Shown here piece after piece: positions 1 through 7,600 of a stretch of DNA of 51,477 nucleotides. Both the position numbers and the translations under genes were made by a program. The notes beneath the pieces were generated by a model, which was given only the letters and a program-made list of their open reading frames with translations, did no database searches and was not told the origin of the DNA. Source of the stretch: Gemmatimonadales bacterium (GTDB lineage: Bacteria > Gemmatimonadota > Gemmatimonadetes > Longimicrobiales > Gaopeijiaceae); the NCBI GenBank assembly GCA_007692665.1, contig REBP01000100.1, positions 1 through 51,477 on the forward strand, given 5' to 3'. Each line of letters begins with the position of its first letter. Position 1 is the first letter of the stretch.

Positions 1-784
<784 letters not shown>

Positions 785-1114
785 TCATTTTCCACGCCCC
801 CGTTCCTTCAGGAAGACGATGCCTCCGGGGATCACCAGCAGGAGCAGCGACAGCACGATCCAGGTGGAGCGAAAGCCCAGCCCGGTGCCGGCGCTGAGCA
901 TCCAGGCCACGAGGGCACCGCCCCCGAGGGCGAATCCAACGGCTGCGAAGAGGATGATCCACTCCAGCGCGTCGAGGCGCCGGATCGCCCGGTCCAGCTC
1001 TTCGCGCGTGCCCGCGTAGGGATTCGGCCCCTGGGGTCCGCCTTCGGGCGGCTCGTCCGGGCGCCATCCGGGACGGTCCCCGGGGCGTTCCTCATCACGA
1101 TCTCCGGCGCTCAT
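785..1114 (-). CDS. small two-helix membrane protein, unknown function
   Basis: The product is 109 residues. A hydrophilic, Pro/Gly/Asp-rich N-terminus (about residues 1-48) is followed by two hydrophobic segments, roughly 50-73 (LEWIILFAAVGFALGGGALVAW) and 82-102 (TWIVLSLLLLVIPGGIVFL), ending in a basic tail KERGRGK. Its ATG overlaps the hisS stop codon in an ATGA arrangement (1111-1114), so translation is probably coupled to hisS. I do not recognise a family. Its place between hisS and proS does not reveal a role. The codon bias and coupling make it a credible gene. Confidence 0.75.
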   Translation of the reverse strand: MSAGDRDEERPGDRPGWRPDEPPEGGPQGPNPYAGTREELDRAIRRLDALEWIILFAAVGFALGGGALVAWMLSAGTGLGFRSTWIVLSLLLLVIPGGIVFLKERGRGK

Positions 1115-2457
1115 GCCGGGCTCCCGCCTGCGGCTGCCACGACACCCGGCGCGTCTCCCGGGGCCCGGTCCCCGAGGAGGGACCGGATCTCCACCTCCGT
1201 CTCGGATCCGTCGGCCATGTCGCGAACCTGGACGATGCCGCGGGCCACTTCGTCGGGGCCCACGAGCATGACCCTGCGGGCGCCCTCGGAGGCGGCGGAC
1301 TTGAGCTGCCGCCGCACCGACTGGTCCCGAAGGGGTGTGACCACCGAGTCCCCCGACGCCCGGAGCGCACCGGCCAGCTGCCGGGCCAGGGGCCGCTCGG
1401 CGGGAGTCACGGCGCCCACGTACCAGTCCACCTCCCGGGAAAACGTCGGGGCGAGCCCGCGATCCTTCAGGAGCTCCGACAGCACGACGTCGCCCATGCC
1501 GAAGCCCACGGCGGGGAGCGGATCGCCGCCCACCAGCTCGAGGAGCCGATCATAGCGGCCGCCCCCGCAGATGGCCCGGAACTCCCCCACCCGGTCGAAG
1601 ATCTCGAAGACGATGCCCGTGTAGTAGGCGAGGCCCCGGACGATGGCCAGGTCGAACTCGACGAAGCCCCCGAAGCCCAGGTCGTCCATGACGCCCAGGA
1701 AGTCCCGGACCCGGTCCAGCGCCTCCGCCACCTCGGGGTCGTCGCCGAAGCTCTCCCGGACGGCATCGAGGCCGGTGGCGTCGAAGATCCCGACGATCCG
1801 GTCCGCGACCTCGGGGGTCACGCCAGCTTCCTCCACGAGGCGGGCGGCAACGCGCTCCCGTGGCTCCCGCTCGACCTTGTCGATGATCGTGTACGCGGTC
1901 ACGAGACGGTCGTCCGCGACCCCTGCACTCCGGAGCAGGGCCGCCAGGAGCCGCCGGTCCGATACCCGCGCCCGGACCTGGTCGGCCCCGAGGCCCAGGG
2001 AGCGGAGGGAATCGAGGGCCACGGCCAGCACTTCCGCATCCGCATCCACCGAATCCTCCCCCACCAGGTCCACGTTCCACTGGTAGTGTTCCCGGAGGCG
2101 GCCCCGCTGCTGCCGCTCGTACCGGAAGAGCTGGGGGACCGAGAACCAGCGGATGGGCTTGGGGAGCGCGCGGCTCCGATCCGCCAGGATGCGGGCCAGC
2201 GAGGGGGTCATTTCCGGGCGGAGCGCCACGTCCCGGTCGCCCTTGTCCCGGAAGGCGTAGAGCTGCCCCACGATCTCGTCGCCCGACTTCTCGGTGTAGA
2301 GTTCGAGTCCCTCGAGGGGGGGGCCGTCGTACTCCTGGAACCCGTAGCGCCGGGCAGTTTCCCGCCACCGCTCGAAGAGGTGGCTCCGGAGGGCGAGGTC
2401 CTCGGGGGGGAAGTCACGAAACCCGCGAAGGGTCTTGAATTTCTGGGCGCTGGACAT
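1111..2457 (-). CDS. hisS: histidine--tRNA ligase
   Basis: The product is 448 residues, a normal length for HisRS, which charges tRNA-His. It starts MSSAQKFKTLRGFRDFPPED, then shows the class II motif-2 region (ALRPEMTPSLARILAD), the HisRS-specific segment VRGLAYYTGIVFEIFD and the histidine-site loop AICGGGRYDRLLELVGG. An anticodon-binding domain follows (about residues 350-440). Upstream ATG codons give unrelated Arg/Pro-rich extensions, so the start at 2457 is preferred. No Shine-Dalgarno sequence precedes it. Instead a -10-like TAGATT sits 5 bases before the ATG, suggesting a leaderless transcript. Confidence 0.95.
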   Translation of the reverse strand: MSSAQKFKTLRGFRDFPPEDLALRSHLFERWRETARRYGFQEYDGPPLEGLELYTEKSGDEIVGQLYAFRDKGDRDVALRPEMTPSLARILADRSRALPKPIRWFSVPQLFRYERQQRGRLREHYQWNVDLVGEDSVDADAEVLAVALDSLRSLGLGADQVRARVSDRRLLAALLRSAGVADDRLVTAYTIIDKVEREPRERVAARLVEEAGVTPEVADRIVGIFDATGLDAVRESFGDDPEVAEALDRVRDFLGVMDDLGFGGFVEFDLAIVRGLAYYTGIVFEIFDRVGEFRAICGGGRYDRLLELVGGDPLPAVGFGMGDVVLSELLKDRGLAPTFSREVDWYVGAVTPAERPLARQLAGALRASGDSVVTPLRDQSVRRQLKSAASEGARRVMLVGPDEVARGIVQVRDMADGSETEVEIRSLLGDRAPGDAPGVVAAAGGSPA

Positions 2458-2462
2458 GGGCG

Positions 2463-2492
2463 AATCTACCCGGAAACGGGCAGGAGGGACAA
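2463..2492 (-). promoter_or_regulatory. sigma-70-type promoter for leaderless hisS
   Basis: On the minus strand TTGTCC (2492-2487) and TAGATT (2468-2463) are separated by 18 bases. The predicted transcription start falls on or beside the A of the hisS ATG at 2457. The rest of the 304-bp gap 2458-2761 shows no other feature I can support. Confidence 0.5.
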
Positions 2493-2761
2493 GCCCGACG
2501 CGGGGATCCGGGGGTGGCGGCGGCCTCGGGTTGCAACGAATCGATGCGGCAGGACGAGGCCCCTTCCTTGCGGTATGGGGGCGCATGGACGGGTACGCCC
2601 GCCAGATCCTCCAGGGCTCTCGAGGGGGGACATGCGACGAGGTCGGCCCGTGACGCAGGCGCCCGGCATGCGTGCCTCCTTCTCCGGTGTGACCTTCTGC
2701 CCACCTTCGTCGTCCCTGGGGATGACCGAGGACCTCCCTCTCCCTGGACAGGCATCCTGCC

Positions 2762-3478
2762 ATGAATGACCGAATTCACGCTGCCCTGGATGACGACCGC
2801 CGCCCCGTCGACCTGACGCCCGGAGAAATTCGCGAGCTGGATCAGCTCGAATCCGCCGCGGGAATCGCCGCAGACCACCTTCGCGCCCGGCGTTCACCGG
2901 GGGTCGCCGATGCCGTCATGCGGGAGGTGCTGGCGCGGGCGGGGGATGTCCGGGCGACGGATGTCCGGGCGGGTGCCGGAGCTTCGGAACCTTCGTCCCC
3001 CGGGACACCCTCCTCCGGGAGCGGATGGATGGCCCCACTCTGGCGGCCTCGAACCGTCATCGTTCGACCCATCTGGGGACTCCTTGCCGCCGCAGCACTC
3101 GCCATGGCCGTCCTGGTCCCGGCGCTTCGCTCCGGCCCCTCGCAGGCCCCTCTCGCGACCAGCCGGGCCACGGATGCCGCACCCGGCGGCGAGGCCCCCA
3201 CCGTGTTCGTCCAGTTCCGGCTCCACGCCCCGGAAGCGTCGGAGGTCCGTCTGGCGGGGAGTTTCACGGAGTGGGAGCCCCTTCACGCCCTCCACCGGGC
3301 CGAGGGGGGGGTCTGGACGGTCATGGTGGCCCTGGAGCCGGGAATCCACGACTACGCCTTCGTCGTGGACGGCGCCGAGTGGATGGCGGACCCCACGGCA
3401 CCCCGGATTGACGATGGCTTTGGCGGCGAGAACAGCCGACTCGCGTTGCTGCTGGGGAACGGGATGCGCGAATCCTGA
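2762..3478 (+). CDS. single-span membrane protein with periplasmic glycogen-binding-like E-set domain; putative anti-sigma factor
   Basis: The product is 238 residues. An acidic/basic helical N-terminus (1-60, with DLTPGEIRELDQLESAAG) and a Ser/Gly linker precede one membrane helix (about 102-122). An extracytoplasmic E-set domain (146-232) follows, resembling AMPK-beta/CBM48 glycogen-binding modules: VRLAGSFTEWEPLHAL, then GIHDYAFVVDG. The topology matches one-span anti-sigma factors, and the ECF sigma gene lies two genes downstream in an overlapping operon. The anti-sigma role is therefore inferred from context; no zinc-finger anti-sigma motif is present. Its stop and the next ATG share one base (TGATG). 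The ribosome-binding site is weak. Confidence 0.75.
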   Translation: MNDRIHAALDDDRRPVDLTPGEIRELDQLESAAGIAADHLRARRSPGVADAVMREVLARAGDVRATDVRAGAGASEPSSPGTPSSGSGWMAPLWRPRTVIVRPIWGLLAAAALAMAVLVPALRSGPSQAPLATSRATDAAPGGEAPTVFVQFRLHAPEASEVRLAGSFTEWEPLHALHRAEGGVWTVMVALEPGIHDYAFVVDGAEWMADPTAPRIDDGFGGENSRLALLLGNGMRES

Positions 3479-4656
3479 TGCGACAGGCCGAGGCCGGCTT
3501 CGCATCGGGCGGAGCATGGGGACTCCCGGGTCCCGTCGCTCTCCTGATGGTCCTCGTCGCAGGGATCTTCCCGTGCGGGTCGGTCGGGGCCCAGGCATGG
3601 ACGGCAGACCTCCACGCGGCCCGCGCAAGCTTTGGCGCACCACCGCTCGGCGCCGGTTCCACCCATGCGGCCCTCGGGGTTCGCCGTGCCGATGGCCACC
3701 GGGTGTTTCACACCTCGGTGGCGGCGCCCCTCGTGTCGGGGGGCCTCCTCTGGGGGGTCGTGGGGGCCGGGGACCGGCTGGCCGCACGACGGGGCCGCGT
3801 GGAAGCGGGCGTGGACCTGTCGGCCCTGGTACACGGGCAGCAGGACCCCGCCACGGACAGGGGCGGCTCCGGGGTGCGTGGCGAGGCCATGCCCTTCGTG
3901 TCCGCATCGGTGGGGACACTGGTCATCGAGGCCAGAAGCGGGGGTTCCCTTTACCGGGGCCGGATCGGTGGAGAGAGCTGGTCCCGGGATCTCCAGGTTT
4001 CGGACCTCTCGCTCACCCTTCCGATCCCCTCCGGTGGACGCCCCCCCCTGCGCCTCGGCGCAGAAGTGAGGCACCTGCGACCCGGGGGCGACGAGGAGGC
4101 CTTCGTATGGGCCGGGACGTCGCTGTCGGCGGGTGTCGGCCCGACGGGACTGTGGGTTTCCCTGGGCCGGTGGCTCCAGGGGATCGACGGCGAACTCCCC
4201 TCCACCGGGTTCGGAGGGGGAGCCTCGTTCGCGGTCACTCCCCGTGCGGTGCTGTGGGTCCAGGGTCGAAGCGAGCCCTTCGATCCGTACTTCCTCGGCA
4301 GCGACCGGACAAGCTGGGGCGTGGGAGCGAGCTACCGACTGGGCGCCCCCACTCCACCCCCACCGTCGGCGGGCGCCGAGATCCGCGATCGGGGACGGGT
4401 GACGATCCGGCTTCCCCTTTCGGAGGCGGCCTCTCCTCCTTCGGTGGCGGGTGACTTCTCGGGATGGGAACCGGTGCCCATGCACCGAAGGGGCTCGAAC
4501 TGGGAGACGACGATTCATCTTTCCCCCGGAGCGTACCGGTTCGCCTTCCATTCCAGCGTGGGCGAGTGGTTCGTGCCCGCCGGGGTCCCCGGCCGTCGCG
4601 ACGACGGGATGGGCGGGTGGGTCGCCACGCTCATCGTGCCGGCAGCGGGGCCATGA
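3478..4656 (+). CDS. outer-membrane barrel-like protein with C-terminal glycogen-binding-like E-set domain
   Basis: The product is 392 residues. A signal peptide (about 1-38, ending VGAQA) is followed by a region of alternating amphipathic strands rich in Gly and aromatics (about 40-290), as in outer-membrane beta-barrels. A PTPPPP linker leads to an E-set domain (about 300-392) containing SVAGDFSGWEPVPMHR and GAYRFAFHSSVGEW, similar in pattern to AMPK/CBM48 domains. The preceding membrane protein carries the same kind of domain, so the two may recognise the same polymer or each other. The ECF sigma gene begins in its last codons (ATGA). Ligand and function are unknown. Confidence 0.75.
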   Translation: MRQAEAGFASGGAWGLPGPVALLMVLVAGIFPCGSVGAQAWTADLHAARASFGAPPLGAGSTHAALGVRRADGHRVFHTSVAAPLVSGGLLWGVVGAGDRLAARRGRVEAGVDLSALVHGQQDPATDRGGSGVRGEAMPFVSASVGTLVIEARSGGSLYRGRIGGESWSRDLQVSDLSLTLPIPSGGRPPLRLGAEVRHLRPGGDEEAFVWAGTSLSAGVGPTGLWVSLGRWLQGIDGELPSTGFGGGASFAVTPRAVLWVQGRSEPFDPYFLGSDRTSWGVGASYRLGAPTPPPPSAGAEIRDRGRVTIRLPLSEAASPPSVAGDFSGWEPVPMHRRGSNWETTIHLSPGAYRFAFHSSVGEWFVPAGVPGRRDDGMGGWVATLIVPAAGP

Positions 4657-5234
4657 GCATCCCGGATCCGCCGGACGCCGTGGTGGTCGCCTCCGTCCTC
4701 GGAGGTGCCACGGACCATTTCTCCATCCTGGTGGTGAGGTACGAAGATGCGCTCTTCCGGCACGCACGGTCCCTGGGGCTGGACCCGGACACCGCTTCGG
4801 ACATGGTACAGGATGCGATGGTTCGGGCATGGGAGCGCCTCGGGGAGTGCCGGGATCCGGTCCACTTCCGGATCTGGGTCGGGCGGATCCTTCGGAACCG
4901 GTGCCTGGACCACCTGAAGCGGGCCTCCAGTCGGCGCAACTCGTCCCTCGAGGGACGGGAGGGAGGGCAAGGGCATGACCTGTCCGCTGCCTTCGCCGAG
5001 GGGGCCGACGACGTGCTCCACCGGCAAGCGCTCTCCGCGGCCATCGACGACGCCCTCGCGGGTCTTCCCGGCGACCAGGCGGAAGCCTTCGTGCTGAAGC
5101 ATGTGGAAGGCCTGAGCTACGAGGAGATGGGTGCACTCACCGGTGCGTCGGTGAGCGCGCTCAAGATGCGGGTACACCGGGCCCGCGACGTGATGCGCGC
5201 GCACCTGGAGGCGGCTGGAATCGGGAGCATGTGA
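4653..5234 (+). CDS. ECF-family RNA polymerase sigma factor
   Basis: The product is 193 residues. Sigma region 2 covers about 22-95, with DTASDMVQDAMVRAWERLGE and FRIWVGRILRNRCLDHLKR. Region 4 covers about 130-188, with LPGDQAEAFVLKHVEGLSYE followed by the helix-turn-helix ALTGASVSALKMRVHRARD. It directs RNA polymerase to a small promoter set. The ATG at 4653 overlaps the upstream stop codon (ATGA), which fixes the start. Both upstream genes encode envelope proteins with an E-set domain, a plausible sensor path. An anti-sigma gene upstream rather than downstream of its sigma gene would be unusual. No GGAAC-type ECF promoter was seen before 2762. Confidence 0.92.
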   Translation: MSIPDPPDAVVVASVLGGATDHFSILVVRYEDALFRHARSLGLDPDTASDMVQDAMVRAWERLGECRDPVHFRIWVGRILRNRCLDHLKRASSRRNSSLEGREGGQGHDLSAAFAEGADDVLHRQALSAAIDDALAGLPGDQAEAFVLKHVEGLSYEEMGALTGASVSALKMRVHRARDVMRAHLEAAGIGSM

Positions 5235-5317
5235 CGCGAGCGCGGGGATCCTCGTCCCTGAGACGAGGCAACACATCGACACGGGGCCACACGCCCATCG
5301 CCGAGAGCAGGCAATTC

Positions 5318-6037
5318 ATGAAGAGTTCATTCCATCGGAACCTGGCGGCCGGTGTCGGCGCCCTGTTCCTCGTGCCTGCGCTTCTGTCGGGGCAGGTCCC
5401 GCAGGATGCCGAGACGCGCATGAGGGCCGCCCTTCAGAACGCCCAGGAACGGGGGATCCCCGCGTCGCTCCTGGAGAGCAAGATCGCCGAAGGCAGGGCG
5501 AAGGGCGTGGCGCCGGAGCGCATTGCCATGGCCACCGAACAGCGGCTCGCCGGGCTTCTCCGCGCCCGGGAAGCGATGTCCGGCGCCCCTGGCGGCATCG
5601 ACGTTGCCCAGCTCGGTGTGGGGGCCGACGCCCTTTCTGCCGGCGTGAGCGACGCCGTGCTCGCCCGTCTGGCGGCGAACTCCCCCTCGGAGCATCGTGC
5701 GGCGGCGGTGGCAGCCCTCACCTACCTGGTGGACCAGGGCACGATGCCCGAACATGCGCTGGCGCGCGTGCAGGAGGCGCTTGCCCGGGGCCCGGCCGCG
5801 CTGGCAGGTCTGCCGGGATCCGCCGCCGGAGCGCCCTTCGGTACCACGGTCCCCGGCCGGCGTGGGCCCCCCGAAGGCGTTCGCACGGGTCCCCCCGCAG
5901 GCGTCCCCGCGCCGGGGACCGCCGGGCCACCGAACCGGCCGGGCCAGGGGGGACCGCCCGGAGGCCCCCCTTCCGGGCCACCCGGCGGACCACCCGGCGG
6001 ACCTCCCGGCGGACCTCCGGGCGGGGGTGGCGGGTGA
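5318..6037 (+). CDS. secreted helical protein with Gly/Pro-rich C-terminal tail, unknown function
   Basis: The product is 239 residues. A signal peptide (about 1-27, GALFLVPALLSGQ) precedes an Ala/Arg-rich helical region (about 30-170) containing ERGIPASLLESKIAEGRAKG. The C-terminal 60 residues are almost only Gly and Pro, with repeated GGPP units. The ATG at 5318 was chosen because the signal peptide begins there and GAGAGCAGG precedes it. An upstream GTG at 5231 would add 29 Arg/Ser-rich residues before the signal peptide. It follows the ECF sigma gene by 83 bases and may be one of its targets. No family recognised. Confidence 0.75.
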   Translation: MKSSFHRNLAAGVGALFLVPALLSGQVPQDAETRMRAALQNAQERGIPASLLESKIAEGRAKGVAPERIAMATEQRLAGLLRAREAMSGAPGGIDVAQLGVGADALSAGVSDAVLARLAANSPSEHRAAAVAALTYLVDQGTMPEHALARVQEALARGPAALAGLPGSAAGAPFGTTVPGRRGPPEGVRTGPPAGVPAPGTAGPPNRPGQGGPPGGPPSGPPGGPPGGPPGGPPGGGGG

Positions 6038-6117
6038 GCCCACGGCTCGCTTCGTCCCTCCACTGTGCACCCGAGGTCGCTGAACCCGCATCCTTTCATT
6101 TCAACGGAAAAAACTTC

Positions 6118-6741
6118 ATGAATCACAAGACCCTTGCTGCGGCCGGGCTGAGCATGGCCCTCCTCTTCGTCACCGGATGTGACGCCGGTACTCCCGTGCA
6201 GGGGGAGGGGGAGGCCCGCGTCCAGATCCTGCTCACGGATGCTCCCGCCGACTACATCGAAGAGGCCTGGGTCTGGATCTCGAGGGTCTACCTCATCCCG
6301 GGCGAGGAGGATCCCGAGCAGGGGCCGCCCTTCGTGGACCTCTTCAACGACGCCGAGAATCCGCTCTCGTATGATCTGCTGACCCTGCGCGACGGCGTCA
6401 TCGCCGACATGACCGGCGAAGTGGACGTGCCCGCGGGTCGGTACAACCAGCTCCGCATGATCGTGGCCGATGCCGAGGTTACCCTGGTGGACGGCTACAC
6501 GTTCAGCGACGGGGGCAGCACCCGGAAGCTCTTCATTCCGAGCGGCGCCCGGAGCGGCATCAAGGTGAATCTGTCGGAGGCCATCACGACGGAAGCTGGA
6601 ACGATCAGCGTGGTGCTGGTGGACTTCGACGTCGATCAGAACTTCGTGATCCAGGGAAACCCCGCGAGCCCGGCAGGCATCCAGGGGGTCCTCTTCACCC
6701 CGAAGCTCCGCGAACTCTCGAGGACGGTCGACCGGAACTGA
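6118..6741 (+). CDS. DUF4382-family lipoprotein
   Basis: The product is 207 residues. The lipoprotein signal peptide ends LLFVTGC, with Cys21 the likely lipidated residue. The rest matches the DUF4382 pattern: RVQILLTDAPADYIEEAWVW near the N-terminus, then SYDLLTLRDGV, VPAGRYNQLRMIV, GIKVNLSE and VDFDVDQNFV. DUF4382 proteins are secreted or lipid-anchored immunoglobulin-like domains of unknown role. The start at 6118 is the only one giving a clean signal peptide. It lies 80 bases after the Gly/Pro-tailed protein and is probably the last gene of this group. Confidence 0.88.
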   Translation: MNHKTLAAAGLSMALLFVTGCDAGTPVQGEGEARVQILLTDAPADYIEEAWVWISRVYLIPGEEDPEQGPPFVDLFNDAENPLSYDLLTLRDGVIADMTGEVDVPAGRYNQLRMIVADAEVTLVDGYTFSDGGSTRKLFIPSGARSGIKVNLSEAITTEAGTISVVLVDFDVDQNFVIQGNPASPAGIQGVLFTPKLRELSRTVDRN

Positions 6742-6769
6742 GCCCTCCGGCAGATCCCGCTCGCGGTGG

Positions 6770-6785
6770 TGGTCCGGGTCGTGCA
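6770..6785 (+). promoter_or_regulatory. weak sigma-54 (-24/-12) promoter candidate for the PRC-barrel gene
   Basis: TGGTCCGGGTCGTGCA has GG at 6771-6772 and GC at 6783-6784 with the required 10-base spacing. It keeps TGG and TGCA but has mismatches in the GGCAC and TTGC cores. The predicted start near 6796 leaves a 60-base leader. This is the weakest of the sigma-54 matches in the region and could be chance in GC-rich DNA. Confidence 0.25.
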
Positions 6786-6855
6786 TGTGTCACCGATTGT
6801 CCGTCTGAAGGCGGGCGTATCGAGAAGACCCATGACCGAGCGGAGGAATGCAACG

Positions 6856-7230
6856 ATGAAGCAGGGAACTGACTCAGGAGAGATGCACGGCGTTCACTCG
6901 CTGGAGGATCTGAAGGGAACCACCATCCGGAACGCGAAGGCCGAGGATCTCGGGAAGCTGGAGGACGTGGTCATCGACGGGCCCCGCGGGCAGGTGGCCT
7001 ACGCCGTCCTTTCCTTCGGGGGATTCCTCGGAATGGGGACGAAGCGCTTCGCCATCCCGTGGCAGGCGCTCCAGTCCGGAAGGAGCCCCGGATACCTGAT
7101 TCTCGACGTGCCCAAGGAGCGGCTGGAGGAGGCGCCGGGGTTCGACGAGAACGACCCGCCTGCCTACGCCAACGAGCAGTGGGGCACCGAGATCCACAAG
7201 TACTACGGATACCAGCCCTACTGGAGCTGA
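6856..7230 (+). CDS. PRC-barrel domain protein
   Basis: The product is 124 residues from the ATG at 6856, preceded by a strong GGAGGAA at 6842-6848. An ATG at 6832 would add eight residues but has no comparable site. The core (about 15-90) fits a PRC-barrel: SLEDLKGTTIRNAKAEDLGK, a strand ending VVIDGPRGQVAYAVLSFGG, then KRFAIPWQAL. The C-terminus ends in an aromatic tail YYGYQPYW. PRC-barrel proteins include photosynthetic reaction-centre H-subunit domains and small stress or metabolic adaptors; the exact role here is unknown. No signal peptide, so it is probably cytoplasmic. Confidence 0.88.
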   Translation: MKQGTDSGEMHGVHSLEDLKGTTIRNAKAEDLGKLEDVVIDGPRGQVAYAVLSFGGFLGMGTKRFAIPWQALQSGRSPGYLILDVPKERLEEAPGFDENDPPAYANEQWGTEIHKYYGYQPYWS

Positions 7231-7245
7231 CGGAGGCGCCCCGGA

Positions 7246-7276
7246 GGTCCCCCCCTTCCTCCCGGAGGGGGGGACC
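7246..7276 (+). terminator. GC-rich hairpin after the PRC-barrel gene
   Basis: A perfect 10-bp stem (GGTCCCCCCC 7246-7255 with GGGGGGGACC 7267-7276) encloses an 11-base loop 16 bases after the stop codon. No T-run follows, so it may slow polymerase or protect the RNA end rather than act as a full intrinsic terminator. Confidence 0.45.
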
Positions 7277-7474
7277 GGGAACGCAGCCCGCTGGACCCCC
7301 GCCCTTTACCTGAGGAACGGTCCCCAGATGGCGAGGTTCCTCGCGCCCTGGCCCCTGCCGAGCACCGTGACACCGTTGTCATCCGGGCCGAGGCTTCATG
7401 GGAATCGCTCGGGGCCTACTTCCGCGGCCAACTCCTGGTCGCGCGGGTCCCGGCCCCGGGACCTTGCAGCCGTC

Positions 7475-7564
7475 TCAGGTTCGCATCCAGGAAATGAGCG
7501 CCACGGCCAGGGTCATGACGGCGCCCAGGCCCCAGGTCGTGCGGGCAACTTTCAGGTGAAGCAT
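7475..7564 (-). CDS. 29-residue single-span membrane peptide downstream of the flavocytochrome
   Basis: The reading frame encodes MLHLKVARTTWGLGAVMTLA followed by VALISWMRT and a stop. A short basic/polar start leads into one hydrophobic helix of about 17-19 residues and a positive end, the plan of small respiratory-complex peptides such as CydX. It has a clear ribosome-binding site (AGGAG, about 8 bases before the ATG on the minus strand). It begins 36 bases after the stop of the ferric-reductase-like gene, on the same strand. I infer co-transcription and possible association with that membrane enzyme. No homologue is recognised. Confidence 0.65.
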   Translation of the reverse strand: MLHLKVARTTWGLGAVMTLAVALISWMRT

Positions 7565-7600
7565 CGTGTTTCTCCTTGAGGGGGTGATGTCCCGGGATCT

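Noticed and set aside
2458-2761. A T-box or other amino-acid riboswitch before hisS
   Set aside because: The predicted transcript starts at the ATG, and no T-box sequence or terminator is seen in the gap.
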